DNA from: Sipunculus nudus
Taxonomy: Eukaryota; Annelida; Sipuncula; Golfingiida; Sipunculidae
NCBI GenBank assembly: GCA_026874595.1
Contig: CM049318.1
Coordinates: 37,969,956-38,033,955 of the forward strand
DNA: 64,000 nucleotides
Reading direction: 5' to 3'
Shown piece after piece: positions 1 through 13,016 of the stretch. Position numbers and translations under genes: made by a program. Each line of letters starts with the position of its first letter. Positions within the stretch are counted from its first letter, which is position 1. The notes under the pieces are model-generated. The model saw nothing but the letters and a program-made list of their open reading frames with translations. It was not told the origin of the DNA and did no database searches.

Positions 1-1010
1 TAGCACCAAGGGTTTTGGTTGGATTTTGTTCTAATTTAGTGGAAGGCATTGACTAATGACTCTCTCAAACTGATAAACTTTTATTAGCACTTTTGCATTT
101 TCACCAAAGACGAAATATCATCAAAACTTGGTTGTAGGTGTATCTTAGGCATACTCTCAAATCTTCATGTATTTCAGTATTGTATCATAATAATCCAACA
201 TAGTTTTCAGAAATGAGGTCACTCGGACATAATTTAGCTATAAACTAGGCCAGACAGTATGCTTAGATAAATGCTATTGGCTCCTCTATTATATATCAGA
301 ATTGGACCAAACTATGCATTATTCATCAATTTGTGTCATAGTACCCATTTTGCTAATGCCATTGACAGTTGCTCTCAAGGTCAAGACACAGTAGACTTTG
401 GGTATCATATATTTGTTAGCGAGATTGCATCAAGGTTTTTGATTTGATTTTGTTCTAATTTAGTGGAAGACATCAAATAATATATCTTTCCAACTTATCA
501 ACTTTTTGTTGACAAATATTAGTGCAGTTTATTAGCACTATTCAACAGTGACTAAATATCATCAAAAAGTGGTTTTTGGTGTATCATGAAATTATTTCCT
601 GATTTCTTTGGGAAATTGTCAAATATTCATGTGTATCAGTATTGCAGCATTCTGATTTCACATAGGCATTCTGACCTAATTTAGCCATAAAACTTAGTCA
701 GTAAGGATACCCATATCAATGGTATTAGCTCCTCTATTATTTATCAGAATTGGATCAAACCATGCATTATTTATCAGTGTGTGTATTAGTACCCATTTTG
801 CTCACGCCTTATACCTTCAAGGTCAAGTCACAGTAGACTTTAGACATCATTTGATTGTTTGTGCAATAACACCAAGGGTTTTGACTGGATTTTGTTCTAA
901 TTTAGTGGAAGGCATCAAATAATGAATCTTTTAAACTGATCAACTTTGGTTGACCTTGACCCATATTTGTGCAGTTTATAAGTACTATTCAACAATGACT
1001 TTATCTAGTT
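1..1010. repeat. degenerate ~430-bp tandem unit
   Basis: The segment CTAATTTAGTGGAA with its flank recurs at 31, 455 and 897, a spacing of 424 and 442 bp. Other landmarks, such as a 'tagtacccattttgc' motif at about 339 and 787, recur with the same period. The copies are diverged and there are at least two full units. The left end lies outside the window. It may be the inner part of a further Helentron-like element. Confidence 0.65.
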
Positions 1011-1351
1011 TTTTTTTTCAAATATTATGTGTATTCAGTTTATCAAACTTTATGTGGTCATTAGCATCAGGGGCCATCAAGTATTATTAGAACAACACAT
1101 TTACTTGTACATAAATTATTTTTATGCTAAATTAAAGGTGACTATTTTATATGGCTTAATAGTGTTTGTCACTTGTTATCTTACAAAAGACATGGATCAG
1201 TCTTTGTTCTCATGATGTTATGCAAATGGGCAGTTCATGCTACGCTTGTCTGGGGTAAAAAAATACAGGTTTATTCCAGTAACATCCAACAATTGGCCTT
1301 CACCACTGTAGACTGGCTCCAAAATACAAAATACAATTCTTTAATAGTTTT

Positions 1352-1440
1352 TTGCTTCGCCTGCCCTAAAGGGCTCTTACTTTACAAATACAGTCTACAA
1401 AACTTCAAACACAAAACTTCAAACACAGAATACAAAATAC
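1352..1440 (+). repeat. left copy of an ~80-bp duplication flanking family A
   Basis: A segment containing 'ccctaaagggctcttact' and 'cagtctacaaaacttcaaac' here is repeated with few changes at 3343-3420, just outside the other end of the family A element. The bases between (1010-1352) hold nothing else I recognise. Confidence 0.6.
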
Positions 1441-1456
1441 AATTCTTTAATAGTTT

Positions 1457-3342
1457 TTAGCTCAGCTGACTATAAGTTATTTGAGCTATAGTCATTGTCC
1501 ATTGTCTGTAGTCTGTCCGTCCATCTGTAGATGTGACATGTTTTGAAAGCGTAAGACCTAGGAATCCAAAATTCAGCATAATGTTAGATGTCCCCAAGAT
1601 CTCCTACCAAGCCAAAAACTTGGTCTTTGCAACTTCGTTCCTTTGAGAAATTAAGGAAAAACCTCAATTTTTTATTAAAAACTTATTTTCACACTTCAGG
1701 ACTGCCTAATATCAAAACCACTCATCTGTTTTTCCTCATATTTACCATAAATATTCCTCTATATATTTCCTATGTACATGCCAGAATTTAAGTCTGTTTA
1801 GTATAAATTCTTTAAGTTATGGGCCCGAACTTAATGGACTTTGTAAAAAATCAGGAAAAATATTTACTCACTTAACATGAAAAATTTTGAAACTTGAGTC
1901 TATTTTCCCAAATATATAACTATGTTTAATTAAGATTTAATTGTTTACCCAAAATTAGAAAATTTTTTTAAGTTATTAGCATAAAAATAAAATCAGTAAC
2001 TTAAATTTAGCCAAACTTTGACCATGGCATGTTTTTTTCCTGTAAGTACCATTGATTTAATTTTCACAGCATGTAAACATAAATATTTAATTTGTTTAAA
2101 TCTGAAATTTGAAAATAAAAGCTTGAAAATTAAGCTAGTTCTTGATTTTTTCTTGAGGCTCTACTGAAGTCATTTGCTTTGATTACAGATTACAGATGCA
2201 GGATCCCACTCCAGGTCACTGGAAGTCAGCTATGCCAAGGTTTCTGATTTGTTACAGTCACTGGGGGAGACCCCCTGCTGTGACGGGTGTACAGTTATTC
2301 TAATATCACTACCCCTATCCCCATCCCCCCCCCCCCCCCCCGCAAACCCAACACACCAAGTGTTATGCAGTAATTGTTATTATTTTCACTGTATTTCCTT
2401 CATTGTAACGCTGTTTCCACTCGAATATACAAAAACTTTCCTTGAAAAAGTAATTCAAGTGTAATCCAGAAGATGCCATGTTTTGTTAATGTAGCATTTT
2501 TAAAGAAATTTTCTTTTAAATGATTTTAACAGATATAATTGAACCCATCAGTATGCTTAAATTTATAAAATATGAAGCACATTATGGATAAATAAAGACA
2601 CAATTAAAAATTGTGAAATCTAAATCAAGTATTATTTTTAGATATTTATTGTTTTGCAGATTTAAAAGATATATTTTTGTGGTAAAAAATAAATAAACAA
2701 TTGTATGCATGATGTGGTGTTATCTGACAAGACTGAGATTTATGATGATGCAATTGAGAATTATGTATCAACTTTTTTATTCAGATATATCTGTTATATT
2801 GGAAATGTATAGAAATATAAACTTAAATTTAAAAAAAAATTGATGTGATAATAAAAAGAGGATTTAATACAAACATTTGTTCATTATTTTCCTGCCTCAG
2901 CAGAATTTGAGATCAGGCTTTGTTTGCCTTGTTTTATGTTGTTAATTATTTATTATTTCAACTGTATACATTTCATTAAAAAAATACATATATATTTAAT
3001 AATATATATTATACAAAAAAATAGATTCAGTTGAACAAATTTGTAAACTACTGAAATATCAACAGTTAATCAAAAAGCCAACTAATGATCATGGTAATAG
3101 TGCAGATCTTTTGTTCACAAACCGCTCACATGCTTCAGTTTCAACATTAGGAAACACATGGTCTGGTCACAAAATATTATTTGCAACAATTTCTTGCTCA
3201 TCAATACAAACCAATCATATAAACCAACCATGGCCTTTTTTACCTCTTCCTCTTACACTTGATCTCCATTTGATATTATTTTAGATTTTTACCTTCAAGG
3301 TCAACTTCAGCTGAGCACTGTGACCCATGGGTCCCTTGTTTT
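1457..3342 (+). mobile_element. family A Helentron/pearl-like non-autonomous element, copy 1
   Basis: It starts after a T-run with a hairpin (AGCTCAGCTGACTATAAG then a near-complement ending CTGAGCT), followed by a short GTCC-rich run at about 1510-1527. It ends CAGCTGAGC...GACCCATGGGTCCCTTGTTTT. The internal body is collinear with the copy at 28199-30130. It includes a 67-codon open frame (1588-1791) and a poly-C tract (2325-2341). Hairpin ends, insertion in T-runs and internal repeats are the described features of HINE/pearl elements. It has no replicase gene. Confidence 0.65.
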
Positions 3343-3830
3343 GCTTTGCCAGTCCCTAAAGGGCTCTTACTTCACATATACCCAGTCTACAAAAACTTCA
3401 AACACCCTCCTCGGCTAAATATAAAACTCCAAGGACCAATATTCATCCTAAATGCAGGATCTGACAACACACTCAATCTGGTGTGAATCTACAAAACACG
3501 TCTGGCTACAAAGACCTTTAGACTGACTGACTCTAACTCAACAACACTTCTGGCTGCTCGGTTGTCTAGAATGACTCTCTTCCCCACCCTTGGAGCCAGC
3601 TTCTATATATATACCTGCCACAGAGAACCTTGGGGAAAATTCTAGTAAACGAATATTCTACAGACTTCTCTCCATAGAAGTTATCAGCTAAGTCTCCCAG
3701 AAGCATCCAGAATCTTCCGTCAGCTTATCATAACAAACCATAGTCTAGTAGGTTCCATCGCTTGATATGTAAACAAACGGATCCACTAATCAACAGTGTT
3801 AATGATAAAGATCAAGACAACATTATTAAA
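3343..3830. other. flank between family A and the Tigger element
   Basis: It opens with the right copy of the ~80-bp duplication (3343-3420). The remainder, with 'tctatatatata' near 3601, has no coding frame and no recognised family. A decayed LTR-type fragment is possible but unproven. Confidence 0.4.
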
Positions 3831-3832
3831 TA

Positions 3833-5047
3833 CAGTAAAACCTGTCTAATGCGGACAGCCAAGGGACTAAAATATTTTGTCCTGAATAGCCAGGTGTCCT
3901 TATTAGGCAGGTTTGCAATTAAATGTCATGGAGAAAACATACTATCAAAGGTCCGCTAATCCGAATGTTGGCTGTACGGGCTTGCTGGAACCACTTCCAT
4001 ACCGCAAGGTTCAGCTCCTCATTTCGACTCCTGGAGCAGAACCGCTTTCTGTCACCAGCAGAATATTCCTCGAAAGCGGCTAGATATTTGGCTTTGCTTT
4101 TCAGAACATTCGCAACTTGTGTCTTGCCGCACTGAAACTCCTCTGCCAATGCACGTACACCTTTCTTTGAAGTTCACTGGCACGGATGAGCTTTACTTTC
4201 TCAGACAACGTGAGCTCCCGTACGGGTGCTGGCGCATGGTGGCATTTCCCGGTATTATCGTTGCGTCGTTCATTTGTGTAAATCTCAATGGCGATATCGA
4301 TGCACAAATGGCAAAGGCTGTAATTGCAGCCAAGCATTTACATAGATGAACGTTGTTTTCGGTGTTAAATTAACTTTCTTCGGTGAGTTTGTTTGAGCTT
4401 GTTTTCTTTCACAAAAATAGATTTTAGGTTAAAAGGGGGTTTATCGGCCCTTGTGATCAAACTGCAAACCGTAATTGGCGTAAACAACAAACAATCAGTG
4501 CAGCGTGACGGCTTTATTGACACGGATTATCAGTTTGACTTATCATGACTTCATTACAAAGAAAGGCCTTGTTTTTGCATTAATTAATTGCGTGATGATC
4601 ACTGATGTGGGAAGCCCTTGCCTCGACATCGTCAACTCTGATAAATTCACTGCGTTACTCATTCACTGACCTCTCCCGGTCTGCGCTTGGTAGGGGTTGT
4701 GAGCACATCAAAGCGTGATATAAGCAAAGAGAAGTAAGCCAAGAATTATTTGACAGGAAACACTCGATTTCTTTGTTTTTGTTGCGGACAAGGGATCAAA
4801 ATGTGTATCGGGCCTTGCCGCCGGACACTCGACTGCTGATCGTGTCCGTATTTACCAGGTTGATTTACCGTGAAAACATTGGCTTGTGCCAGCATCAGCT
4901 GTCCGTAGTCCGCATTAGACAGGTGTCCGCCCTAGAGAGGTTTAACCTATACAAAAAATAGAGGGAACATATTCAAGGGACTGATGTATTGTGTCCGTAA
5001 TAGACAGTTGTCCGCCTTAGAGGTGTCCGCAAGACCAGGTTGAACGG
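3833..5047 (-). mobile_element. Tigger/pogo-type DNA transposon, internally deleted
   Basis: The left terminus reads CAGTAAAACCTGTCTAATGC and continues with GGACA. The right terminus, reverse complemented, reads CCGTTCAACCTGGTCTTGCG and continues with GGACA. Both are flanked by TA (3831-3832 and 5048-5049). Further 'GTCCG..TAGAC' inner repeats occur near 4900-5030. The 1.2-kb body is far richer in CpG than its surroundings and keeps only the start of a transposase on the minus strand. Terminal sequence, TA target and encoded helix-turn-helix all agree with the pogo/Tigger branch of Tc1/mariner. Confidence 0.85.
3919..4235 (-). pseudogene. Tigger-type transposase N-terminus, frameshifted
   Basis: On the minus strand, one frame (down to about 4160) carries LTLSEKVKLIRASELQ. 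After a one-base shift, a second frame continues with LAEEFQCGKTQVANVLKSKA and, further on, ARTANIRISGPL. This order (EK..I...E, then a helix-turn-helix with CGKTQV, then a SGPL segment) is the CENP-B-type DNA-binding domain of Tigger/Jerky transposases. The DDD catalytic domain is absent because the element is internally deleted. It is non-functional as transposase. Confidence 0.8.
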
Positions 5048-5049
5048 TA

Positions 5050-5332
5050 TTATTAACCACTATTCCCATGACTATATTTTATTATCTTAACACGCTTTCA
5101 TCTTACATAATGGTTAATACATTTGTACCACTCATGCTGCCCTGTCATTGTCCAGGTGACAGCACAAGGTTCTTGTCATGAAACTAAAACATTGACTTTG
5201 TATTGTGTTGGCTTCATATATACAGGGTTAATATTGCGTGATTTTCACATTATCATTGATTCACAGGGGTTCCATTTTTGTGATCTGTCCAGAGAGTAAA
5301 TACACCGTGTATATCAATTACAATACGAGTAA
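5050..5332. other. no feature seen
   Basis: AT-rich non-coding spacer between two mobile elements. I see no coding frame, RNA gene or repeat. Confidence 0.5.
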
Positions 5333-5677
5333 GGCCCAAAAAGAAAAGGTTTGGTTTTCAGGCACTTTTTCAAGAATCAGTGGGGGCGGGCAGGCAATTT
5401 TTTTTTACCTTTTTTGTATGTTTTGATAAAAATGTCATATGATCAGGAAAAGCATGATAATAAACATTTTTTTTTACTAAACAGGTAAAAGCACTACATA
5501 GCAAAGAAAATCTTATCAAAACTGTATTATTTTATCTTCTTGAAAGAAGTGTCAGAACGGCTTGAGCTCAAAATTGATAAGTTTCTATTAAAAATAAATA
5601 TAAAAAAATTTTATGCGGGGGGGGGGTTAAATTTGATGTGTGCGGTGCCTGAGAATGATACCTTAATTTTTTTGGCC
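5333..5677. mobile_element. GGCC-A-run MITE, copy 1
   Basis: The left end is GGCCCAAAAAGAAAAGG followed by TTTGGTTTTCAGGCAC. The right end is its approximate reverse complement, GTGCCTGAGAATGATACC followed by a T-run and GGCC. The same termini frame 16484-16786 and 20304-20597. About 345 bp, no coding capacity. Confidence 0.75.
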
Positions 5678-5679
5678 TT

Positions 5680-8600
5680 ACCAGTAGCTATTTTGAATAA
5701 TCTGTACACAAATCTTGAAATTGGACAAAGACTGAAGGCATCATTGAATAAGTGGAAACTCTTACAAGTGGTGTTCATTGTCTGCAGAGAATTTGAAAGT
5801 TTTTATATCATTTATTACAGCAGTCTGTGATTTACAGGTAACATATGCTATAATTTATAATATATCAGTTATTTGGTTTATGACTACCCTTGAGTGATGG
5901 GGCCCCTGTTCTTAAGGGTAGTATTTTGTGATTCCATCAATTTCCCATTTTGGAATATCTTGAATTTAAAATCCTCACAAACAAAATGGCTACTACAGTC
6001 TCCTTAACACACTAATCAGGGTTTTGACTGTGAGAATTTTCAGTGAAAGTAGCCTGTGGCTGTGTGAGAAAGGAACCCTCTAACTTTGAAGTAGCCTGTG
6101 GCAGTGCATTCATAAAGTCCTTAAGTTTGTATGATTTTAATTTCAATACTTAAATTCATAATTGCATAACACAACATTTCTTATTTATCTGCACCAAGAA
6201 GATAATTTGTTTTCCCCTTGGTTTATTGGTTGGTTTGTCTTCTAGCAATTTATGCAAGAACTGGTTAACAGATTTTGATGAAATTTTGTCAAGTGTTACA
6301 AGTATAACAACCAAGGAAAAATTTGTTTGGAGGTAATCCTGATAACTGACACTGGGCTACTCATTTTATTAGGAGACCTCTTCATTCGTAGGTATAAGGG
6401 CCAGAATTTGTTAGCAAATGACCAGTTAAATGAACCCATATTACTGAAAAGTAGGATAGGGGGCACCGCAGTGAAAAGCTGTATACCGTAAAATCTTGTG
6501 TCCAAGCCGCAAAATTTATTCCCAAATACAATTGTCAAAAATCCATAATGGCTTTTACAGGGGCCTAAATCCTGGTTGAGGTATCAATCGTACAACTACA
6601 CATGACTACATGTAATGTTCCTTATACACGTATTATAAATAATTCTGTTCATGGTAACTGTGATTAAATGATCATATAGCTGTGGCCTGTGTGTAAACCA
6701 TCAGCCAACTTGGAAAATTCCCAGCCTACTGTATAGATCTAATGGCCCTTTTAACCCCAACACTGCCAAGTGAAAATCACAGTGGGAAAAATTTGGCAGA
6801 TCTCTTTTTGAGCCTGCAGCTGCAGTGCATTTTTAGCTGCAACAGCTGTGTTTTCAGTCACATAGCCTGTCATCTTAAAACATCTTAAACATCAACATTA
6901 TATCCTTATGATCTTCACTGATGTCATTAAGACCAGCCAGTCTGAAACCTAGACCACAGGATCTGAGACCAAAATTGGGGAAAAGGGATCTGATACCAAA
7001 CTCCAGAGAACATATAGTAATCAAGCTGTCATCTTCTTGCTCCTTTATGCTGATTCTAGTGTTCACACAAAATACCAGTGAATATGTAATAAGCAGTTTG
7101 TGTTGATAGCAACAGAACCAACAGGTGGCACCAGCTCTCATCAATTCTAATGTACACAATTCTTTGCTCTATGCCCACCCTGGTGTTCAGGTCCAGATAA
7201 CCATGCTAAACAATGCAGCGGTTAAAACAAAAGGATATCTGAGACAACTGCAGTGTATACCCACTGTGTGAGGAGCATCCTGATAAAGAGACACAGTTGA
7301 GAGGGAGTTATTTGCACCCATACCCCCTTTTTCACCAGAAATTTTGAGTATCCATGCCCACACTAGGGCTGAAATGGGTAAAAAGTTTTGGATACTCCAT
7401 AGGCATTAGCCAAATGTGACTCAAGTACTCGTTCCCATGGTAGCTCTATAAAGAAATAAACAAATATCTATTCATCTGTTCTCGGAAATAAAGATTTGAT
7501 ACAGAAAGAGCAGAAATAGAATCCAGAACAAGCAGGTATTTTATATATGTGTGTACCTGGTTTCTATGTAGCAAATGAAATGAAATCTCATGAAACTTCT
7601 CCATCAAATTGACTAACTGGTACAGGTTTTAGAACCCTAAAGTAATGAATAAATACAAAATGCCTGTAAGTTTGCAGTAACAATTAGATATACATGTGCC
7701 CTTGCATGCTCAAGTTCAAGTTTTGGACTAGAGTACTTGGTAAATATTACCTAGTGTTGAGTACTGTTTTAGAGTACACCTTTCAGCCTTGGTCCACATA
7801 GAGTCAAGTCTGTCAAAAACAGGACTTGTGCAATCTCAAACATACACATGAGTGAGTAAGGTACGTGTTATTTAATGAGATTTTATTAAACAAAAGTTTG
7901 ACACAAGCACCTCTATTTCCTGAAATACAAACAGAATGGAAGCACACCATAACACTATAAATATTCTAATCCCTGACAAATTACAATATAAATCTGGAAT
8001 GTACATGTTGACTTACAGGTAACCCTGTATTTTGTCTGATGGTGGTAATGTTGTAGCATCATGATAACAGCAGTTCTGTCCATTCAGTGTCCAAGAGTCA
8101 TTTATAGTTAATTTTGTCAAGTATGGTTTTGTCATATTTTAGTTGCAAAAGAGAATCAAATATCTAACATTTGACAAATTTGTAAACTGACTCTCTCTTG
8201 TTTGAGGGGAAAACAGGTGTTATCATTTGACCGAGATGTCTGCAGGTAACACTTTATGAAATCATATAATACTGACTGTAATAGGTGTGGTACATAACAC
8301 ATGGATACAGAAATCATACTTTACTAAATCCTGTCATCATATAGTGGCACAGAATTCAAACAAATAATAATAATAATAATTATAATAATAATTATAATGT
8401 AAAATGTGTTACAAAATATCAAAATAATAATTAAAACATTAACAGTTATAAGGGAAAAATGCAGTTATAAACACAGTAACGATCTATGACTAGTGAACAC
8501 TTAAAAAAAGAGGTTTCAATGTGTGCCCAAGTTTAACCATTGACTCTCACTCAGCAATGGTTGATCAATATTGCCAGAGTCACAATCCTGAAAAGTAATT

Positions 8601-9614
8601 TTAGAACAAGCAAGAACACACTATGCAAGTTTCAAAACAAACGAGGTCCTGCTGTTAGTGACAAATATCAGCATTTGATGGATACATTTCATAAGTAGGA
8701 GTGTTCTTTTGATATGGACTTCCAGAAGTATCAGCATGTGTTAAGAAATGCTAATTAAATTACAAATTTATAAACTGTTGGTGCTACATTATTTCAAAGC
8801 TTGGATATAGATACAGCTATGTGATTTCCCCTGGTTATGAATTAAAGCTTTTTAAAGATTTATGCTAAAAAATATTAACTAAGTTAATCATGAAACATGG
8901 TAATCATGCTCCTACCCCCCTCTGACCCCTTGAGCTTCAGAAATCTACATATAAATCATAAATATGTCCAATATGGATTATATATGGGGCAGAAAGGATA
9001 GTAGGATGGGCCCAATGTGGGTGTACCCATGCCAACCCTTGCCTACCTTCTGCCCACATGGGCCAAATGTGTACATGCTGTCTGGGTATTAACCAAACCA
9101 AAAGAAACACATTTGTTAAAACAGACAACTAGACAGTTCTAACCTTTTGGTAGCAGATGGCAATTTATCTATAGTTTCAGTAATAACCATTTTTCATTCT
9201 TCTGGAATGTTTGTAAGATATTTAAAATATCTAGTAATTTATTATCTATATAAAACAAGAGTCCACTATATTTCAGCTGTTTTTAATCCCATCCGTGATA
9301 TGCTCCTGTATTAGATGCGCCATCTGGCAAAGCTTTATCACAATGTAACACATGTATATTAAACATATAACTCAAAAGAATATTTGGCATCTAATTTTGG
9401 AAACATTTTCCAGAACTGTTTCTTTATGAACATATGATTTTGCAAATTGTTTTATTCTTGTTTACTCGAGCTTGAATACTGAGAATTATATATCCTGACA
9501 ATAATAGTTTGTTTGAGATTCAAATCATAAGTTTTTCAAATATTACCTCAAATGTTAGAATTATCTAGCTTAATTTCAACTTTTGAAATATCAGTGGTCA
9601 AATGTTATTTTCAA
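5680..9614. other. non-coding stretch, no gene seen
   Basis: I found no splice-bounded coding segment and no long frame. A TAA-type microsatellite lies at about 8364-8398. A short segment at 7150-7260 resembles pieces of 42960-43170 (see that entry). Otherwise plain AT-rich DNA. Confidence 0.5.
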
Positions 9615-10115
9615 AAGGTGACTGTAGACAAACAAGCAAGTTTGTGGAATTAGTGTCCCCCGTTTTGTGTTCTTGTTGTCTTTCATGCTTGATAAGCAAC
9701 CAAAATTACGACATGAGGAGAAAATCTTGAGGGCACAACTTAAAAAAACTTAAAACAGATGCACTATGATATGTGGAGACATCTGCAGGGGAACATAAAA
9801 ACTAAAACACATTGAGAAATAGACCAAAATCCACTGTGACATGTGGAGATATCTACAGGTGAACTTTAGTTTTCAAAATTTTTGAATTTTGTTTTTGAGC
9901 TGGAGAGAAATATTTTTCAGATAGACACTCCAAAACCAATCCCAACTGAGATATACATGAGAGCAATTATTGATCCAAATTTGAATAAAATTGGATAAAA
10001 TTTAGGAAAGTTATTGCACGGAAACAAAAAAAACCTGACGGACGAACAGACAGACAGACAGACACACCTAAATCAATGTCCCCCGCATCCACAGAGCGAG
10101 GACAATAATTAGGAA
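9615..10115 (-). repeat. dispersed repeat with GACA run
   Basis: Both borders carry a 'gtcccc' motif: 'ttagtgtcccccgttttg' at about 9652 and 'tcaatgtcccccgcatcc' at about 10074. A (GACA)n run lies at 10048-10066. Read on the minus strand it has the GTCTGTCTGTCC block seen near the start of many invertebrate interspersed elements. No conserved protein. Confidence 0.5.
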
Positions 10116-11741
10116 GATGTTTTAAATTGTAAATGGTGAATAAACACACTTTTGTACACATTGTAGCATTACATGTATATGTATATATAATATACATTAT
10201 TTTGTTGAAATTTACAAATAAATGTACATGTCAAAATGTGATGCCCATACAAGTAAATTTTGGCTTTCACTAAAGTCAGTATTTAATGTACCACATTCTT
10301 TCCATACATAACCAATAACCATCCTCAGATCATATGACTGAGATAAAAATACTGTTTCATCATAGATAAAATCAGCCCAGAAACCATAAATTTACCTCAT
10401 ATACACATATGAGACCCCAGAATTTGGACAGATCTGCCAAGGGCACCCAAAATATAAACCATGTTTACCCAAGCAACATCATGAACCATGAGAACCTGAA
10501 TATATATTTAGCATGTTACTATATAAAGAAATTTTTTAACAACATGCTTTTATCACAAAATACACTGTTTTATGCATTGTGGTATATATTAGACATAGTA
10601 CAAATATTAGCTGTAGCAAACACATTGTGCACACACAAGTCCATGTTTTCATATATATTTTTACATATTTTTTTTCATAACAATCATGCAAATTAAATTA
10701 CTGCGGTCCATGCATACAAACATTTTACCTGTATATTCATCTCTTTATAAACAAGCACTGCTGTATACAGTTTCGACAAAAAACTTAAATTATAAACAAA
10801 CTGTTCCCTACTGTGAAAGAAGGCCATATATTCTTAAAGGGGCCTATTCCAATATCTGATGTCTATTAACTAAAGATAATCCCCTGAACCTTTTTATAAA
10901 AATAGGCCAGAAAATGCTGATTCCATTGAACACAGGTTAATTTTGTTTATAGCCATGTATTTTTAACATGTGGAGGGCCCAACAATATAATCCAAACACA
11001 TCCAACAACGGCACATGGAGGCTAGTAAGACAAACTATAGCCCTGTAATGGCTTTAGTATTTACGTTTGTTACTAAAATGCCTAGAACAAAACGTGATTC
11101 CACGTACAGATAGACATAACTCAGTGGGAAGTCTTATCATGATGAGATATTCAGCCAGAGAGCCGTAATTTAGTTACTAGTGTATAATTTGCTGTGAGGT
11201 GGTGGTACCTGTTCCAAACATTGTAACACAGTTACAGAGTAAGTTTGGTGGCTTTGATAGTGGGAGGAATTATGTTTTAACCATTTCATCAACTGGGTAA
11301 GTCTAGACAGACCAATGTTTTGCAAAGAGTGTTTTACAACTAGTGATCTTTCAACTTCCACAAAAATGCAACCAACCACCTTGGTAAAGTGGTTTTTTTT
11401 CTATTTGTCAACATTGGCATATGTCTTCTACGTAAACAAACAGCACAATGATAAACAAGCTAATACATCCATCACAGAGGTATAACAAGTACTTTTCCGA
11501 ACTGGAATTAGATACAGTTCATTAACCTGTATGCAAAGTGAGCCAGAAATCACTTGATGAATCCTACAGAAAAGGCAGATGTATAGCTGACTTTAAGGAC
11601 ATTGCTATTGGTAAAAAATAAGCATCATCTCTTAGTCTGTTCTTGTATCAAAACTTCTGGTCTATCATACATCTACTATAAATAGAATTTTGCATGCTGA
11701 CTTGCATCATCAATTGTTAGTATACTTAATTCACATCATGA
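10116..11741. other. non-coding, no feature seen
   Basis: AT-rich DNA downstream of the VOPP1-like gene. There is no recognisable coding exon, RNA gene or repeat end. Confidence 0.45.
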
Positions 11742-12756
11742 TTTATTGTAATACCAAAATTGCTTTGCAGCACCATCTAGTGTGCATTTCATATAACTGC
11801 TTCCATTAGAAAATCCCTTTGTATGTTCTCACAAAAAAACTGAAATAAGGAAAAGTTTAATGACAAGTGTTTTATATACTGTGATCACAAATATAAACTG
11901 AACATCAATTTAATTTTAATTGCAGAAACTTCACAATAACAAACTTCACACAAGTATTTACACCAGATGGTGCTGTAAAGATATTTAGGTATTACCATAA
12001 ATAAAACTTAATATGATTATTATAATCCCCCTTTTGAGCTGTAAACTAATAAGGTTTTATGAGTTGTTGAGGAAAATTACCTTAATTATTTGAATATTCA
12101 CACCACAATCGGTTTGAGTAAAACTCTCTGCAAGTGGACTAAATTAATGAATGGCAAGCTAATGCAACGTAAGAAAATACTGCACAGTAAATATATACAA
12201 TGCTGCAATAAATAGCAAGATATACCTGTTATATGACTGTATTACCCCTTATAGATGTACAATGTGTCATCTTATTTGATAGTGACAAAAACTGGCTCAC
12301 AGTATCACAACTTCAGTTTAGCTGAAAATCTGCAGACATCTAGCAGTATACTTCTTAAGTTTAATGTTTCACCCTCTGTTAATCATGAATTTAATGTATT
12401 TGAATAATGAAGGTGATTTAAAATGGAATACCTTGCATGTGATGTAATGATAATAGTTTAGAACAATTATCTCGCAACTTGTGTTTAAGTTGTGATGTAT
12501 GTTTGAATATAATTAATTTGCATACTGACTTTTGGCAAGTATCATATATAGTCAGTGAAAGGCACCCTATACAATGCATTTTGTAGACCTTTTTGTCCAA
12601 ACTCAATTAGATTATTAAGTTGTCCATATGTATGGACCCAAACTTTGGATTCTTTCTGATATTATCCAGTAGAGTGATTAGTGAGCCACCTGTTGTGAGA
12701 TTAAGGAACCACTTTTTTGTCACCACCATACAGTATAATGCATCTGAGATCTGTTG
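11742..12756 (-). other. possible 3' UTR of the VOPP1-like gene
   Basis: This non-coding stretch lies downstream of the stop codon. The first plain minus-strand AATAAA I noticed is at 11747-11742, which would give a UTR of about 1 kb. No transcript evidence is available, so the 3' end is a guess. Confidence 0.2.
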
Positions 12757-13016
12757 CTATAACAACTCATATTCATATGGGTGGCTGTACTGCCCTTGAG
12801 GACCAGCTGAACGTGTAACCCTTGGACGACCGTGACTGGACATTTTGAAGACACTATCGTAGCTTGGGGGTGGCCCACAGGGGGCAGCTGAGTAGGCTGC
12901 ACCCTGGGGGGTCAGGTATATGTGTTCATGCCTTGCTATAGTGGAGTAGGGGGGCGGAGCTTGATTAGGTCCTAACTCTCCTCTGGTAGTGGTGTCACAT
13001 GGCAAATAGGTCATAC
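12757..13016 (-). CDS. VOPP1-like exon 5 (PPxY tail and stop)
   Basis: 260 bp from an ATTGCAG acceptor to a TAG stop at 12757-12759. It encodes residues 119-204 with PPPY and PPSY motifs and a Tyr-rich C-terminus (YSHPYEYELL). It is clearly more GC-rich than the flanking DNA. Confidence 0.9.
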
